A stretch of DNA of 64,000 bases from Typha latifolia (taxonomy: Eukaryota > Streptophyta > Magnoliopsida > Poales > Typhaceae), in contig CM034100.1 of the NCBI GenBank assembly GCA_019914945.1, forward strand, positions 3,485,209 to 3,549,208, written 5' to 3'. A model generated the notes under the pieces. The model saw only the letters and a program-made list of their open reading frames with translations. It was not told where the DNA came from and did no database searches. Each line of letters opens with the position of its first letter. Within the stretch, counting starts at the first letter, position 1. Made by a program: the position numbers and the translations under genes. This document shows, in pieces, positions 1 through 12,579 of this stretch.

Positions 1-3000
1 GCAAGGACCTCTGCAAATTTGTTGTATGTGCTATTCTTCAAGTACTTCTCTTGTACCCTTTGCCTTCCTATCATTCCCATCTTCTTCCTCACAGATGGGT
101 TACTAAGCAAAAACTGTATATTCTCTGCAAGGGTTTGTTTCCCTTCACGGCCAATGGGATGGAGAAGGCCCGTTACCTTGTTCTCAACAATCTCCTTGGT
201 GCCTCCTGCATCTGTTCCAATAACCTGCTACTGAAGAATGATTAGAAACATAACCAGTTATCCCTACATTACTTTCACCTATACCAGTCCAGAGTAGTGT
301 CCCAACTGTAATAATTGAGCAACTGAGTTCAAGGGAGTTCATATGTGTGTGTTTGCATGCCCGTGTATTTTGAATCAATGACTAGGTGTCATGAATGAGA
401 TACTTATTTTTTAAAATTTGTTCACTAAAACAGATCTGATTTATTTAATTAATATATTAACTGAAGGGGAGAAATCAATTACAATTTCAAAGATCTAAAA
501 TGAAAAACAACATAGCCTGTCTGACCTACAAAACCTATAAATACATCTAAGTTTATGCAAATTCAATCATTGGTTAACACCATATTTTCTCAGAAAAAAA
601 GAAGATGAATGCCACATTAAGGAGAAGAAATTTTGATTTTTCCTTCCTTAAAATGTGTGGCAATAGAAAGAGATTTAATAGTCACGGAGTATCAGACAGA
701 AAATCAAGATAGAAGTAGGGCACTGCTGCTAAAATGAAGTAGAGGATCTTCCATACCGGCAGGCCAAATGCCATAGCTTCAATTGTCACCCTTCCAAATG
801 TTTCTCCAACACCCTACAAAAACCAATAATTTTTTTGTCAGCCTTCCTGTCTTTTCACTGACAAAGGAACTCAAGCATTTGGACATGACTAGGAAATCTT
901 ACTAGCCAAAAAGAAGCATAACCCAGTCACGACCAAAGTACCAAAGGGCACTGAAGATTTTACTTATTGTTCATCTGTCACTGAGTTCCCTACAGAAACA
1001 GGTCGAGTTGGAATGTGTTCACATACGGAATTTTGGATATGTCTAGCATTTGAAATTCTGTTTCATTCTAACTCATGTGGTCCACAATTGTGCTTTCTGG
1101 ATCATGAACTATTTCATATTATTGAGGTTGAATGATGGTCTACAATAGAACACATGCAGATAAACTAGGGGAATGCTGCTCTGCTTTAATGACTTCTCAT
1201 GTAAGAAGAATTACATAATATAGTTAGCTAGTTGCCAATTCAATTGATCCACTTTGAGTCAAAACTTGCTTTAAGAAGATAAATTTATAATGAGACTATC
1301 CTGGAAATTAGATACGATAGCTTTCTAAGACCTATAAACCAAAATGGATATGCGGCTCATTCCTTGCCAATCTTTGGCACTAGGTTAATCTTTCTCAGTC
1401 ATCAAGCTGTGCTTATTTAGCAGGCTGGCTGTTTCTAACCAAATAAATAACTCTAAAACGTTCTTTCTATGTTGATTCTGAATATGTTACAATTTGTGCT
1501 GCAGAATCTGACAATTTAGCTTCAAACAATCTGTTGCATGGGTCTTGACTATTTCTAAGGTAATCTGATATATGCTTTACCTCTGTTACTTATAAAATGC
1601 TTATCATATGCCTTGCATAAATTAAGTAGTGAAGAACATGTGATAAGTGGCAAGCTATAAGGTTATACCTGCATGTGTAGATAATGCTTTCTTTTTCTTC
1701 TCATAGTTCAAATTGATGATACTACCCTAATAAGTATTAGAAATCCTATAAAAGCAAATAAATAAATAAAAGATAAAAGATGAAGCACCAAGCCTTAACT
1801 AGCATAGTGATGACTACAAAGAGAGTGGTTTAAGCATGGAGTCCTGTCAGTTGTTTTTGGCGTCTTAATTCAAGGTAAATTTGGCATCTAAGAAGGGAGC
1901 GACTTTATAGTAGCTAGTTTGATATTCTTACCAACTCTTGAAATAGTAATTGCTCAATTTGAACTATTATATTAAATCAAAACAGAGAAAGGTCATAATG
2001 ATCTCATATCCTACATCCATGTGATGTCCAAGAATATCGAGTATCCATGTTTAACAATCTTGCCATATGGGATTATCAGTGTTAGAAAATTGACTTGGTA
2101 CAAAGGATTATCAGCAAAAGAACAAATGAATGATTACTCTGTAACCAAGTATGCTTGGTACAAAGGATTTAAACAAAAGGATTTCTTGATCATAATCAGA
2201 AGCTGTTAGTCTTAATAGTGAATCACTCAAAAAAGATAAGCTCCATGGATTTCTACCTTAACATTAAAAGGGTCACTGATCTTGGTATCTGAATAGCAAA
2301 TGGTAAATTTCATCAAGCAAAGATTTATTGAACTAAACGAATGCATAATTATTTCAAAAGAGTTTTGATCGGAAATAACATGCAAGAATTTTTACCTGTG
2401 CATTGATTATGTAAACATCTGCCGCAGCATACAATGGGGCAACATGTGTTGTTGTTGGGGTCCAGAGAACTATCTTTGACAAGTTTAGATGTTGAGAGAT
2501 CAATCCTAGAATTGCTTTGATATAAAGAACCTTATTGCTCTTTGATCCAAGAGAACCAATTAGAACTTTAAGATTCTGCTCTTGCCCATCCTCTCTTTCA
2601 GCCAGCAAATATCTTGACTTCCTGTGAGTGCTCTTTGCTGTGTCCTTAGAAGTTTGATTGCGCAAAGAAAAAATATAAGATAATCTTGAGCCTTTTCTCC
2701 TGTTTCTAGAAGCACCACCAGTATTGTTAGTTTGGAGGACATTCTTTCCTGGTTCATCGGTCAATTCCATTTTATGAGACGAAGTCTGGGGATTGGGCTT
2801 GCTGGCAATAGCGGATTGGTTTACAGATGCAACTTGAGGCAGCTCTTTCTCTTCAAAAGAATCATTAGGTTTAAAGTCCTTCAAAGAGACATTATGTTCC
2901 AGCACTGAAAGAGCTGATTCAAGAAGTAGATATTGGCCTTTTCCAGCATTTATGCTACTTAAGGACATAAGAAGCATATCATTATCACTTAAACCCATCT

Positions 3001-4825
3001 CTTTTCTAACTGCATTTCTTAACAGATTTCTCTTTTGCAGCATCTTCTCAACACTGAAATCCGGGGTATTCAGTGAACAAGGAATGCCTGCTACAAATGC
3101 CAATTCATCATTCACAGAAAGTGGCACTACCATAGGTGGTGAGCTCAATCGAATATGCTCTTCTTCACACCATGATAACCACTGTTTTGACTGTGAATCA
3201 GACAAGAAAATCAATATCTTCACATGGTTAAGCAGATGCAATGATCTATCAAAATATTCCCGTCGATTCTCCATGATCCACCAAACAATTTTATTCGATG
3301 CAGCTGGAAAATGCAACAAGTATGGTTCTGCAAATAAAATAACGGCATATATTTTATCAGCACTTCATCAGCTTGGAGACTAATTTGTCTATGCGTGAAG
3401 CTGACATCATTTTATAGGACAAATAAACCTCAATTATTAATTTCACATGATATTTCCTGTACAAAGGCTAAAAGAAAATAACATACAATTCTGGCTCACT
3501 AATAAAAAAATGAATTACTGAGCAGAAACTTAGTGAAAAATATAGTATGGTATGAACAACCGATGACAGTTAAGCAGCTGACAGAACAGCCAAAATAGCA
3601 ACATGGGTCAAGGCAAAGGACAAGTGAACTTTATCAAAGTACAAAAATACTGTTAAAGATGATGCTAATTCGTGTGCCGCCATTACTTTTAATAGCCCAT
3701 AGAGGAGTACAAAATATCCATGTTAACAAACTTGCCAAACAAAATAAACAGCCATAATTTTGAGATGACAATAGCTTGCCAGTTGCAATAACAGTAAAAC
3801 AGAAAAGGAAGCGATAACCACAAGCTAGTATATGAATTGAAATGCAAGTACTCACCAATCCAGGAAGAACACACTGCTGATCCTGCTATAACAAGATCAG
3901 CTTTCATGGCACTCTTAAAGCTGGCATCTACTCTGTCATTAAGCACTTTGATTCCTCTCTTTCCAAGTTCAGCCATCAATCCACCTTTCCTGCTAAGGAC
4001 TACTGCAGAAACAGTCCCTCCACAGCTCAAAATCTCTGTTGCCAACTCCAACATCGAAAGTGGTGCTCCTGTCATTGAAAGCTCATGAAAGATCAAAACA
4101 AATGACCGAGACCAAACAATTCTAGCAAAGTCCCTGTTCCTATCACAGGTCCCTTTTCTTTTATCAGGACTCCATCCCAAGATCGCACCCTCTGTGTTAG
4201 CAAATGGCCCCATGATTAACCCATAGGAAGTATTCCTTCTCGGTATCATCCCATCTTCCATTTGACCAATTCCAATTTTTTCAACATTATCCTTTGGTAT
4301 CACTACTCTCTTTCGCGGCCTTCTAATTCTCTTCTTAGGAGCTTTCTTCTGGGAGGGAACCGGTCTCTCCTTGCTCACTAAAGAAACACCCATCTCCAAG
4401 AGATCTGTGTCATTCTTCTCTTTCACAACCGCAGATTCCTCACCAGAGGTGGTAGTAGTATTAGTAATTATCGGTGCTGCAGCTCTTCTGATATCCTCGT
4501 GCAACTTAGCACTACCAATCTCCGTATAACTCACAAACTTTGCCTCTGTATTGTCATTGTGAGCCCAATTTGATTGCACATGAAAGCCAATGTAGGCCCA
4601 CAGGGCGATAAGAATTAACCAGAACACCACACGGTTGCTCCTAACCCATTGAAACCGCCCTAATATGCCTTTTGATTCCTTTCGCGGAGTCCGACTAGAA
4701 TTCAACCTCCGAAAGGAAGGTGAACTCCTACCACCAGATCTCCCCGACAACGTGGATTTTGAGCTTCCATTTGTTCGAACTGAGATCTGCCTCAGTACAC
4801 TTCCATGTTGATCGTTCTCCTCCAT
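1..4825 (-). CDS. Membrane-anchored GT4-type glycosyltransferase (3' end beyond window)
   Basis: Four exons are seen: 3856-4825 (start codon at 4825), 2396-3327, 757-813 and 1-224, all with GT-AG borders and consistent phases; the last is cut by the window edge. The product begins with a basic Ser/Arg-rich cytosolic tail, then one hydrophobic segment (about residues 65-83), as in type II Golgi proteins. The lumenal part contains FHELSMTGAPLSMLELA, then WWVMENRREYFDR-like and VPLSVNDELAF motifs, and in the third and fourth exons GVGETFGRVTIEAMAFGLP plus IGTDAGGTKEIV. These are hallmarks of the Glyco_transf_1 (GT4) nucleotide-sugar-binding half. It resembles the plant family of Arabidopsis At3g15940/At1g52420. 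Substrate is unknown. The inserted Ser/Lys-rich loop in exon 2 is typical of this family. Exon 4 runs to the left edge still open, so only the extreme C-terminus is missing. Confidence 0.87.
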
Positions 4826-6092
4826 GTTTAATTCTTCATTCCAATCTTATCGTACTCAAATCCCCTCCCCCCAAAAAAAAGAACCCCTAATTAAGAGATC
4901 AAATCAAACATCGCATTGTGTTACTTCTCGAGCTGCCTAGCAACAGGAATCACTTAATAATCGCGAAAAAAATCTTGAGGACCAGTGCCCTAAATCTGCG
5001 GAAACTTCTCAAATGCGAGTTTCTAGCGATCCAAATGCATCACTGCTCTATCAAGTAGAGGCCAAAACAAACCGATACTAACTTGCTTCGTTTCAAATGG
5101 AGCAAGCGGAGAGATCAAACCCTAGCACCAGCGGAGAATCGATCCACGGATCCAGAACAGCTCGCTCCTGCTTCACGATCGCCGTCTCCCCGTTTCCAAT
5201 TTGAGATTGGGAAGCTCGAGGGTTTTGGATTTGGAGACATGGAGGCTTGAGGATTAAGAGCTCTCTCGAGTAATTTTGGTGGCTTAAAAGTTACAAAGTC
5301 TTTCTTCTAAATCTCCGGCACACCACGCGGGGCTCGGACTAGGAGGCAGCAATGATGGAGCTCATCAAATGGAAACCTGGTTGCTCGAATCAAGTAGTCC
5401 ACCTGGCAAACTCTTATTGGCAATCTGGAGCTACCATGCACTTTGGCTGTAGTAATTTACTACATCGCGGTTTGCAGACAATTAGCTTCCTAGCTGTGTC
5501 TGTTAATGACTACTAAGAAGGGTGCTTTGGTAGTGGTCGCGCATATCGCGCTTTTCTGCGGATTTCTCGTCATTGGTTCGTGAGATTTCCGTGAGTCATT
5601 TCATTGGGGCCCACAAGTAAAAGTTTAACTATTTAATAAGCCCATAAAAGGAAATCTCATAGCAGAAATTAAGACACGAATAATCGCTAATAATATGTGT
5701 TTATTAGAACATTCTTAGATCGGAATCGGGTTGTGGTAGGCCCAAGCCCGACTTGGCCCAGAATAAATATTCTTCTTCAAGTCGAAGCCCGATCCGCTCG
5801 GCAAAAAAAAGAATAGACGTAGTTAATAGTATGGCACGAATTCTAATAAAAGTCGCTCCACGTGTTCATTTCTTGAAGCGTTAAAATTAACCGGCGACGT
5901 AGTTAATAGTATTTATCCAACTTCTAGAAGTTATCTGACACTGTGTGTTCGGACGGAGATTATGAGAGAGAAAAAATAGAGAAAAGGACAAGGAAAGAAG
6001 CAAAAGTTTTCATCTCTCCCCTTCAGTTACCTATTCAAATGGCGTTTGCAATTACGCTATAACTTTGAAAGACCAAACGTACTATGATCTTT
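4826..6092. other. Divergent upstream region between the GT4 gene and UGT copy 1
   Basis: This stretch lies between two genes transcribed away from each other, so it should hold both promoters. Next to 4825 it probably carries the 5' leader of the GT4 gene (A/G-rich when read on the minus strand). No open frame of interest was seen. The part nearest 6147 is AT-rich, with a TATA box at 6093-6100. No repeat family was recognised. Confidence 0.5.
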
Positions 6093-6100
6093 ATAAATAG
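6093..6100 (+). promoter_or_regulatory. TATA box of UGT copy 1
   Basis: TATAAATA lies 47 bases upstream of the ATG at 6147. This implies a very short 5' leader of about 20 bases if initiation occurs about 30 bases downstream. Confidence 0.55.
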
Positions 6101-6146
6101 CTAGTAGCTCGTGTTACAGTAATTAATCGTTCATATTCTCATCGCA

Positions 6147-7550
6147 ATGGAGGATTATTCAAAGCAACACTTGTTAGTAGTTGCCTACCCAGCCCAAGGC
6201 CACCTCAACCCATCCCTCCGCCTGGCCAAGAAGCTGGCCCGACTCGGCGCTGTCGTCACCTTCTCCACCAACGTCTCCGCTCACCGCCGCATGTTCCCCG
6301 ACGCCTCCACGCCCGACCAAGAGGTGTCCGACGACGAAGTATCCTACCTACCCTTCTCCGACGGCCAGGACGACGCCGTTAACTACCACCCCTTTAACGA
6401 GTTCTACTCGCGCCTCAAGCACTTCGGAGAACGTAATCTCTCCAAGCTCGTGGTCACCCTCCGGGACCGCAACCGCCCCGTCACGTGCATCATCGTCCCC
6501 TTCCTTTTGCCTTGGGTCGCCGACGTGGCGCATAATCACGCCGTCCCTTACCTATCCTACTGGATCCAGCCGGTGACTGTATTCGCCATCTACTACCACT
6601 ACGTCCGTGGCGACGCTCGTCTGATCACCGAGCACGTCGACGACCCGTCGTCCGTAGTGAGATTACCGGGATTGCCCCCGATCCTGGTAAGTGAGCTGCC
6701 GTCCTTCTTTACCCAGCCCGTTGATGATGAGTACAGCTCCGTCCTCGGCATCATACGCGACACGTTTGACGCACTGGAGAAGGAGACAACGTGGCGGAAG
6801 CCCAAGGTACTGGTGAACTCCTTCAGTGCACTCGAGAAAGACGTGATCCCCACCATCGACGCCGTCGACCTCGTCATGGTCGGGCCGTTCCTGCCATCCC
6901 TTAAGAATAAGTCCGTGGGCGACCTATTTGAGCCGGACGAGAAGGAGTACATGAATTGGCTCGACGCCCAGCCGGAGAGAACGGTGGTGTACGTATCATT
7001 CGGGAGCCTGGCGCAAATTCCGAGGCGGCAGATGGAGGAGATCACACGTGGCCTTAGGACGTGCGGGCGTCCTTACCTCCTAGTGGTGCGAAAGGATAAC
7101 AGGGTACTAGAAGCGATAGAGTTGGAATCGGAAGATAACGCCATGGTCGTGGAGTGGTGCAACCAGGACAGGGTGTTGGGCCACCGATCGGTGGGATGCT
7201 TCGTGAGTCACTGTGGGTGGAACTCAACGCTGGAAGGCCTGGTCGCCGGCGTCCCCGTCGTCGGCTTCCCCCAGTGGTCGGACCAGCGTATGAATGCCAG
7301 GATGTTGGAAGACGTCTCAAAGACCGGAGTTCGGGCGGTGATCAGTGAGGAAGGGATTTTGGAGGCGGAGGAGTTGCGAAGGTGCTTGGAGTTGGTCATG
7401 GGGGACGGGGAGAGAGCGTCGGAGATCAGAAACAATGCAAAGGAGTGGAAGGAGAAGGTGCGAGAGGCCGCGGGAGACGGAGGGTCGTCCGATCAAAATC
7501 TCAGGGCCTTTCTTAAAGAACTCGAAAGGAACATGTTTGTTAAATCATAA
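6147..7550 (+). CDS. UDP-glycosyltransferase, UGT75-like (copy 1)
   Basis: Intronless 467-residue family 1 glycosyltransferase that moves a sugar, most likely glucose, from a UDP-sugar to a small-molecule acceptor in the cytosol. The catalytic His19 sits in YPAQGHLNP and the likely partner Asp is Asp126 in LLPWVADVAH. The 44-residue plant signature (PSPG box) spans about 337-380, starts WCNQ, contains HCGWNSTLE and ends in Gln, which usually goes with UDP-glucose. The N-terminal layout (YPAQGH, then FPDAS..DQEVSDDEVSYLPFSDG) matches the UGT75 family, whose members act on IAA, ABA, crocetin and flavonoids; the acceptor here cannot be inferred. Length is normal. AATAAA at 7602-7607 is a plausible poly(A) signal. 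Two related copies lie downstream on the opposite strand; this one is the most diverged of the three. Confidence 0.93.
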   Translation: MEDYSKQHLLVVAYPAQGHLNPSLRLAKKLARLGAVVTFSTNVSAHRRMFPDASTPDQEVSDDEVSYLPFSDGQDDAVNYHPFNEFYSRLKHFGERNLSKLVVTLRDRNRPVTCIIVPFLLPWVADVAHNHAVPYLSYWIQPVTVFAIYYHYVRGDARLITEHVDDPSSVVRLPGLPPILVSELPSFFTQPVDDEYSSVLGIIRDTFDALEKETTWRKPKVLVNSFSALEKDVIPTIDAVDLVMVGPFLPSLKNKSVGDLFEPDEKEYMNWLDAQPERTVVYVSFGSLAQIPRRQMEEITRGLRTCGRPYLLVVRKDNRVLEAIELESEDNAMVVEWCNQDRVLGHRSVGCFVSHCGWNSTLEGLVAGVPVVGFPQWSDQRMNARMLEDVSKTGVRAVISEEGILEAEELRRCLELVMGDGERASEIRNNAKEWKEKVREAAGDGGSSDQNLRAFLKELERNMFVKS

Positions 7551-9137
7551 CTACGGTTGCGCTTATTGATCTGATGTACTATGTCTAATTTCTCTATTAA
7601 TAATAAAATTCTCTATTTGATGGAGGAAATATATAGTCCACTATATTCTTAAAAGAACCACCTTCATATTATTTTTACGTATAAAATATCATTATAAATC
7701 AAACACCTTTTCGAGGACATTACTCAGGAGTATTAGAAAATTTGGCTAGTGTGATGTTAGCCTAGTTAATTCAAATAATATCGAGCGTCACATAACAAAT
7801 ATAGGCAAGACCGGGTATTAATCACAAAGTTATTTAGATGTTGATGTTATTTGAAATTCAATATAAATATTTTAATAACCATTTTTTTTTAAGAGAACAA
7901 GCTTCCTAGACTGGTAATTCATTAAACTTAGCAACATTAGTTGTATATTATGTGATCTAATTTGATCCTGTAGCCCTCTAACCTAGACAGATGATGTCTA
8001 AATTTCAAAAATGCCCTGGTTATTTCTTTCACATAAGCATTCTCAATGAGGATACTTTTGATATTGCTTAAAGGGAAGCTCCTGACCATTATTACTTAAT
8101 GGTTGCAGATAGTTTTTTTATTGTTTGATTTGACTCTGTCCATTCTCTAAACAATATAAACTTAAAATTTCTATGAATATAATATTTTACTATCAAATTT
8201 TCAAGAACTACATCTTCAAAAAAAATGAAGGACCAATTATTAGCTCCAAAGATCAAGAACAAAAAATTCAAACTAACAAACTTAATTATGAAAGATAAAA
8301 ATAGAGAGTTAACTTGTTGTTATAAGCAAGATGCTCTCTTCCCCTATATTTAAAAAAATTTAGAGATATATTCATACTGCAAAATCCGTACGAAATAATA
8401 TATTTTGTACTAAGTAGAGACGGTGCTTAAAAAATAAAACAAAACAAAAGTATAGATTGTTCTAATAAAAAATAAAAATAAAATAATAGGTATTGATTGC
8501 AATTGGTGCCCTTAAAACATGTGCAACACTTAATTAATCAAAAAGAGAACGCCATAAATAAATTATTTAATTTTTTTTACATAACTACCGTTGAAAACTT
8601 TTAAATTGCCACCAATGATAATCATAATTAAAATATAGCCTAAAATTTAAAAATAATTTAAAATAGTTTAAAAACTATCAAATTTTATATCGATATTATA
8701 ATATTACAGAAATATATTTTTTATATGAGATAAAAATTATTGATACTTTTTAATATTTTAAACTTAAAATAAGATCATAATTTAAATCATTTATATCTTA
8801 AGCTTAAATAATGATCTCTTAGGAATATTTGATTAAAATCACTTTGACTCCATCAAACTTTAACTAGTATACTAAATTGCAGAGTTGGTAGAAATTTACC
8901 TACTGACTGTAGAAGGGTGAGATCGGTGAACATGCCAAAGTTACAGTGGAATATATTGAAACAAGCCAAGAAGAAAAGGCCAAAAACGTCAATTCACACG
9001 AAATGATCAAATGATTTAATTATATATCAAGAATTAATGCTCGTACATCAGTCTGGTACGTGTTTATGAATACAATTTGATTGGATTCGTTATCATTAAT
9101 TTTAATTAAGAAGAAAAAGGAAGGACAATAATTGTCT
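7551..9137. other. AT-rich spacer with dispersed repeat
   Basis: Between the convergent UGT copies 1 and 2. It holds the 3' end of copy 1 and a ~320-bp segment (7645-7965) that recurs near 17515-17855. The remainder is very AT-rich without recognisable genes. Confidence 0.6.
7645..7965 (+). repeat. Dispersed repeat, copy A (partner at 17515-17855)
   Basis: This segment matches 17515-17855 in the same orientation with small gaps. Shared landmarks include TATTTTTACGTATAAAATAT, AGGAGTATTAGAAAATTTGG, TGATGTTAGC and AGAACAAGCT. No coding capacity or terminal repeats were recognised, so the family is unknown. Edges are approximate. Confidence 0.7.
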
Positions 9138-10547
9138 CTAGTTGCACCTTGCACTTATCTCCCCCAGGAAAGCCCAGAGATTCCTCTCCGACGAGCTGCC
9201 TTCTCCAACCGCCTCCCTCGCCTTCTCCTTCCACATCTCCACCTTCTTTCTTATCCCCTCCCCTCCCTCCCCTTCCCCCATCACCACCTCCAAGCACCTC
9301 CTCAGCTCCGCCGCCGGCAAAACCCCCTCCTCATTCACCTCCGCCCTCACCCCCATCCCCAAGATTTCGTCCATCAGCCACGCGTTCGTCCTTTGGTCAG
9401 ACCACTGTGGCACGCCGACTGTCGGCACGCCGCACGTCAAGGTCTCCAACGTAGAGTTCCACCCACAGTGAGTGACGAAGCAACCGACCGAGGCGTGACT
9501 CAGTACTTGTAATTGGTTGCACCAAGAGACCACCATGCCATCATCTCCTTCCTCCAACTCTAACCCTTCTTCTCTGCAATCATTCCTTAGGACCCACAAA
9601 TACGGCCTGCCGCTCTCCTTCAACCCTAGAATTATCTCCTCGATCTGCGGCCGCTTCACCGCCGACAAGCTTCCGAATGACACGTAGACCACCGACCTCG
9701 CTGGCTTTGTATCCAACCATTTCATGTAGTCCTTCTCGTCTTGCTTGAACAGATCCGACCCGGTCGGGATTTCCTTTGGCACCACCGGCCCGATCGCAAA
9801 AACTTCCATCTTGTCCTTTATAGGCCTCAGTACATCGCCTTCCAAGGAGTCAAACGTGTTCATCAACACCATCGGCCGTCGCCCGTCGTCTTCTTGGTCC
9901 AGCTTGTCGAATACCGCTCGGAAATTGTCGAGGATAGACTTGCTGTAGTGGTCTTCGGAGGTCGCCGTAAGAAATGTGGGGAGGTCGCGGATCCTTAGAG
10001 GCGGCAGGTCCGGTAAGCTCACCACAGGCACGCGGTCCTCTGCGTGGGTAGTGATGAGTTTGTCGTATCCGTGGAAGTAGTGGTAGTAGCAAGCGAAGAC
10101 GGTTGCCGGTTGGATCCAGTAGAGAGCCGAGCGGATGCCGTGCTGGTGCGCCACGTCAACGGCCCAGGGGAGGAGGAGGGTGTACAACACGCACGTCACG
10201 CGCCGTCCGCGTGCTTCGAGGCGGTCGAGGATGGCGGAGAGGGTCCGGGAGCCGTTGATCACGATCTGGGACGCGTACCTGCTGGAGTCGTCGACGCCTT
10301 CCTTGAAGCCGTCGTCGTAGCCGTCGGAGAAGGGGATGTAGGAGACCGCCCCGTCGTTGACTTCCTGGTCAGGTCCCGCTGCCGAGGGGAACAGGATGCG
10401 GTGGCCGGACACGGCGGTGGAGACGGTGACGCAAGCACCGGTGACCGAGGCGAGGCGCACGGCGATGTGGCGCACCGGGTTGATGTGGCCTTGGGCCGGG
10501 TAGGACACCAGTAAGAAGTGCTGCTGCTCCTGTCCGTGTAGCCCCAT
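9138..10547 (-). CDS. UDP-glycosyltransferase, UGT75-like (copy 2)
   Basis: Intronless, 469 residues. Catalytic His21 lies in YPAQGHINP, followed by FPSAAGPDQEVNDGAVSYIPFSDGYDDG, the typical UGT75 N-terminal block. LLPWAVDVAHQHG carries the His-activating Asp. The PSPG box is at about 342-385, with HCGWNSTLE and a final Gln suggesting UDP-glucose use. It should glucosylate a small acceptor in the cytosol; the acceptor is unknown. It is far closer to copy 3 (14073-15462) than to copy 1, consistent with a more recent tandem duplication on this strand. GC content is strikingly high in the N-terminal half. A GA microsatellite (10579-10609) begins about 30 bases upstream of the start codon and is likely in the 5' leader. 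Confidence 0.93.
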   Translation of the reverse strand: MGLHGQEQQHFLLVSYPAQGHINPVRHIAVRLASVTGACVTVSTAVSGHRILFPSAAGPDQEVNDGAVSYIPFSDGYDDGFKEGVDDSSRYASQIVINGSRTLSAILDRLEARGRRVTCVLYTLLLPWAVDVAHQHGIRSALYWIQPATVFACYYHYFHGYDKLITTHAEDRVPVVSLPDLPPLRIRDLPTFLTATSEDHYSKSILDNFRAVFDKLDQEDDGRRPMVLMNTFDSLEGDVLRPIKDKMEVFAIGPVVPKEIPTGSDLFKQDEKDYMKWLDTKPARSVVYVSFGSLSAVKRPQIEEIILGLKESGRPYLWVLRNDCREEGLELEEGDDGMVVSWCNQLQVLSHASVGCFVTHCGWNSTLETLTCGVPTVGVPQWSDQRTNAWLMDEILGMGVRAEVNEEGVLPAAELRRCLEVVMGEGEGGEGIRKKVEMWKEKAREAVGEGSSSERNLWAFLGEISARCN

Positions 10548-10575
10548 GGAAAATTAACCGATGGTCAGGGTTGGA

Positions 10576-10578
<3 letters not shown>

Positions 10579-10609
<31 letters not shown>
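10579..10609 (+). repeat. (GA)n microsatellite in leader of UGT copy 2
   Basis: Uninterrupted GA dinucleotide run of about 15 units, about 30 bases upstream of the copy 2 start codon. On the sense strand of the gene it reads as CT. Confidence 0.9.
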
Positions 10610-10612
<3 letters not shown>

Positions 10613-11725
10613 TAGAGACGATTAGGTTGGCGAAAAATCTAAAGAGGGCAGTGGATTTAATAACTTTCTTGGCTGAGAAGATCGAGGGGAAAATAAAAAA
10701 TTAATTCCGTCTTCTCCAAGGATGGTATTCTATTGGCTGTCCCCAAGAACGATGGCTATATTCTATGTCACTAAAATATGAGGCCCATTTATGTTATGAA
10801 ATTAATTTGTCAGAAATCTATTAAATTATATGGTTGTCCTAATAAATTTTGGGCTGCCTCCAGCAAATAGGTTATCAAATAATATTAAGATAAAGACCCA
10901 AGTCATAAATAGAGGCCCCTATTTAATTTTTTTTTAAAGTAACAAATATATGTTGCTAATTTCTATCACTTATTTCAACTATCTTATCTCGTACTTTTTT
11001 ATTTCAGCACATATATATTATTTTTTTTACCAAACAAAGATAGAGGGAAGAAATAATTTTTTTCTTTATTTCAATATAAGTTTTTAAGTCTAATTTTTTC
11101 TTATCCCACAATTAAGGGCCTGTTTGAAGGATTGCATCAGATAGTTGAAAAGTAAATATAAATATATCCTTTTAATATTCTCATAGTTATTTTTATAATT
11201 ATTATTCCAAAATAATTATTATAATTCATACACTATAATACCACCATAAATAACATGGACAACCCATATAAATCTTTTATATACATTTTTTATTATAAAT
11301 ATACTGTAGTATACGACCAAGTATATTATAGTCATATTAAACTGTTCAACCTGAATAAACTACAATATAAATAGTACATAAATAAGTGAGAGAAAAGGAT
11401 CATTTACGTTTTATAATTAGTTGGTCAAATATTCTAAAATTTTTATCTCAACTAAACATAGAATAAAGATATCTAAAATAAAAGGATTTATTCTATTTCT
11501 ATATTCCAAACTTTTACCCACAATTTCACATAAAGATTTTAGAGTAAAGAGGTTTTATTTGCAATAATTCACTCAACCACACCAGGAGCTTCTACTATAA
11601 CCAAAGTCATGATCCAACTTGATCTGTATTTCACTTTTCAATTCCTACATTTGTAATTTCCTATAAAAAATATTTCTAATTTACCCGAACATGCCATTGT
11701 GATTGGATGGGTTCCTGGCATCGGC

Positions 11726-11726
<1 letters not shown>

Positions 11727-11756
<30 letters not shown>
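11727..11756 (+). repeat. (TC)n microsatellite
   Basis: Pure TC run of 15 units at the start of a 700-base C+T-rich stretch. Confidence 0.9.
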
Positions 11757-11764
<8 letters not shown>

Positions 11765-12579
11765 GGATAGGGGAGGGGAGATTTTTTTTTCTTTACCCCT
11801 CGTGAGGGTTATTCTCTTTTTTCTCCCTTCCGCTCTATTTTTCCATCTTTCTTCTTCCCCTCTGTTTTCTCCTTCTCACCATCGTCACTCTTCCTTCTCA
11901 TCGTTGCCGCTCCGAGACGGTTAGCTTTGCCCCAGATGAAGAGTTTGTTCCTTCTTCGTTTCTTCTCCCTCTTCCTTCTATCTTTCTTCCTCAGTTTCAC
12001 TATGTCTACTCGCCTCCTTCTCTAGCATGCTTCACCCTATTTCCTCCTTGTCGTTGTCTCTCCCCCATTGTAGCCTCTCCTCTCTCATTGACCCTCCTTG
12101 ATACTGCTTCTCCCCTAGTGCAGCATCTCCCCTATCGCAGTTGTCGTAACATCTCCCCATCGTAGCTTCTCCTCGGCCGCTCTTTCTGTCATCAGACGTA
12201 GCTTCTTCCTCATTGTCACTACCGCTCATTAGGTCCACCACTCGTCGCCTTCCGTGTTTTGGTCTGATATGTTTGCATTGTGCTCGTCCGTCGCTCGCAG
12301 TACTTTTGGTTTCACTGTTCCTCGGTAAGGTGCGGTGACACAAGTATGCTCCTCCTCTCAGATCTCCCTCTCGGGTTGCCTCTCTCCGGCTAGGTGGCTT
12401 GCCCCCCAAGTGTTTTTTCTCTTATCTGTGGCAAGTGCCTCGATCTGTTAGTTAGCGTAGATTTTTATGGCTAATAGCCAAATGGGTGAGGGAAGCCCAA
12501 GCAAAAATCTTCACCCCTAAATATAGCCAATGTAATAGTAATAGTAAAACCAACCAATTTGGGAAAAACTCTAATATGG

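Noticed and set aside
2021..2209. Short frame inside the GT4 intron
   Set aside because: Lies within the intron between 2396 and 813 and encodes nothing recognisable.
9132..9512. + strand frames overlapping UGT copy 2
   Set aside because: Pro/Ser-rich shadows of the minus-strand gene.
12032..12409. 125-codon minus-strand frame
   Set aside because: Falls in the C+T-rich stretch; sequence is Arg/Gly/Glu-rich with no recognisable domain or start context.
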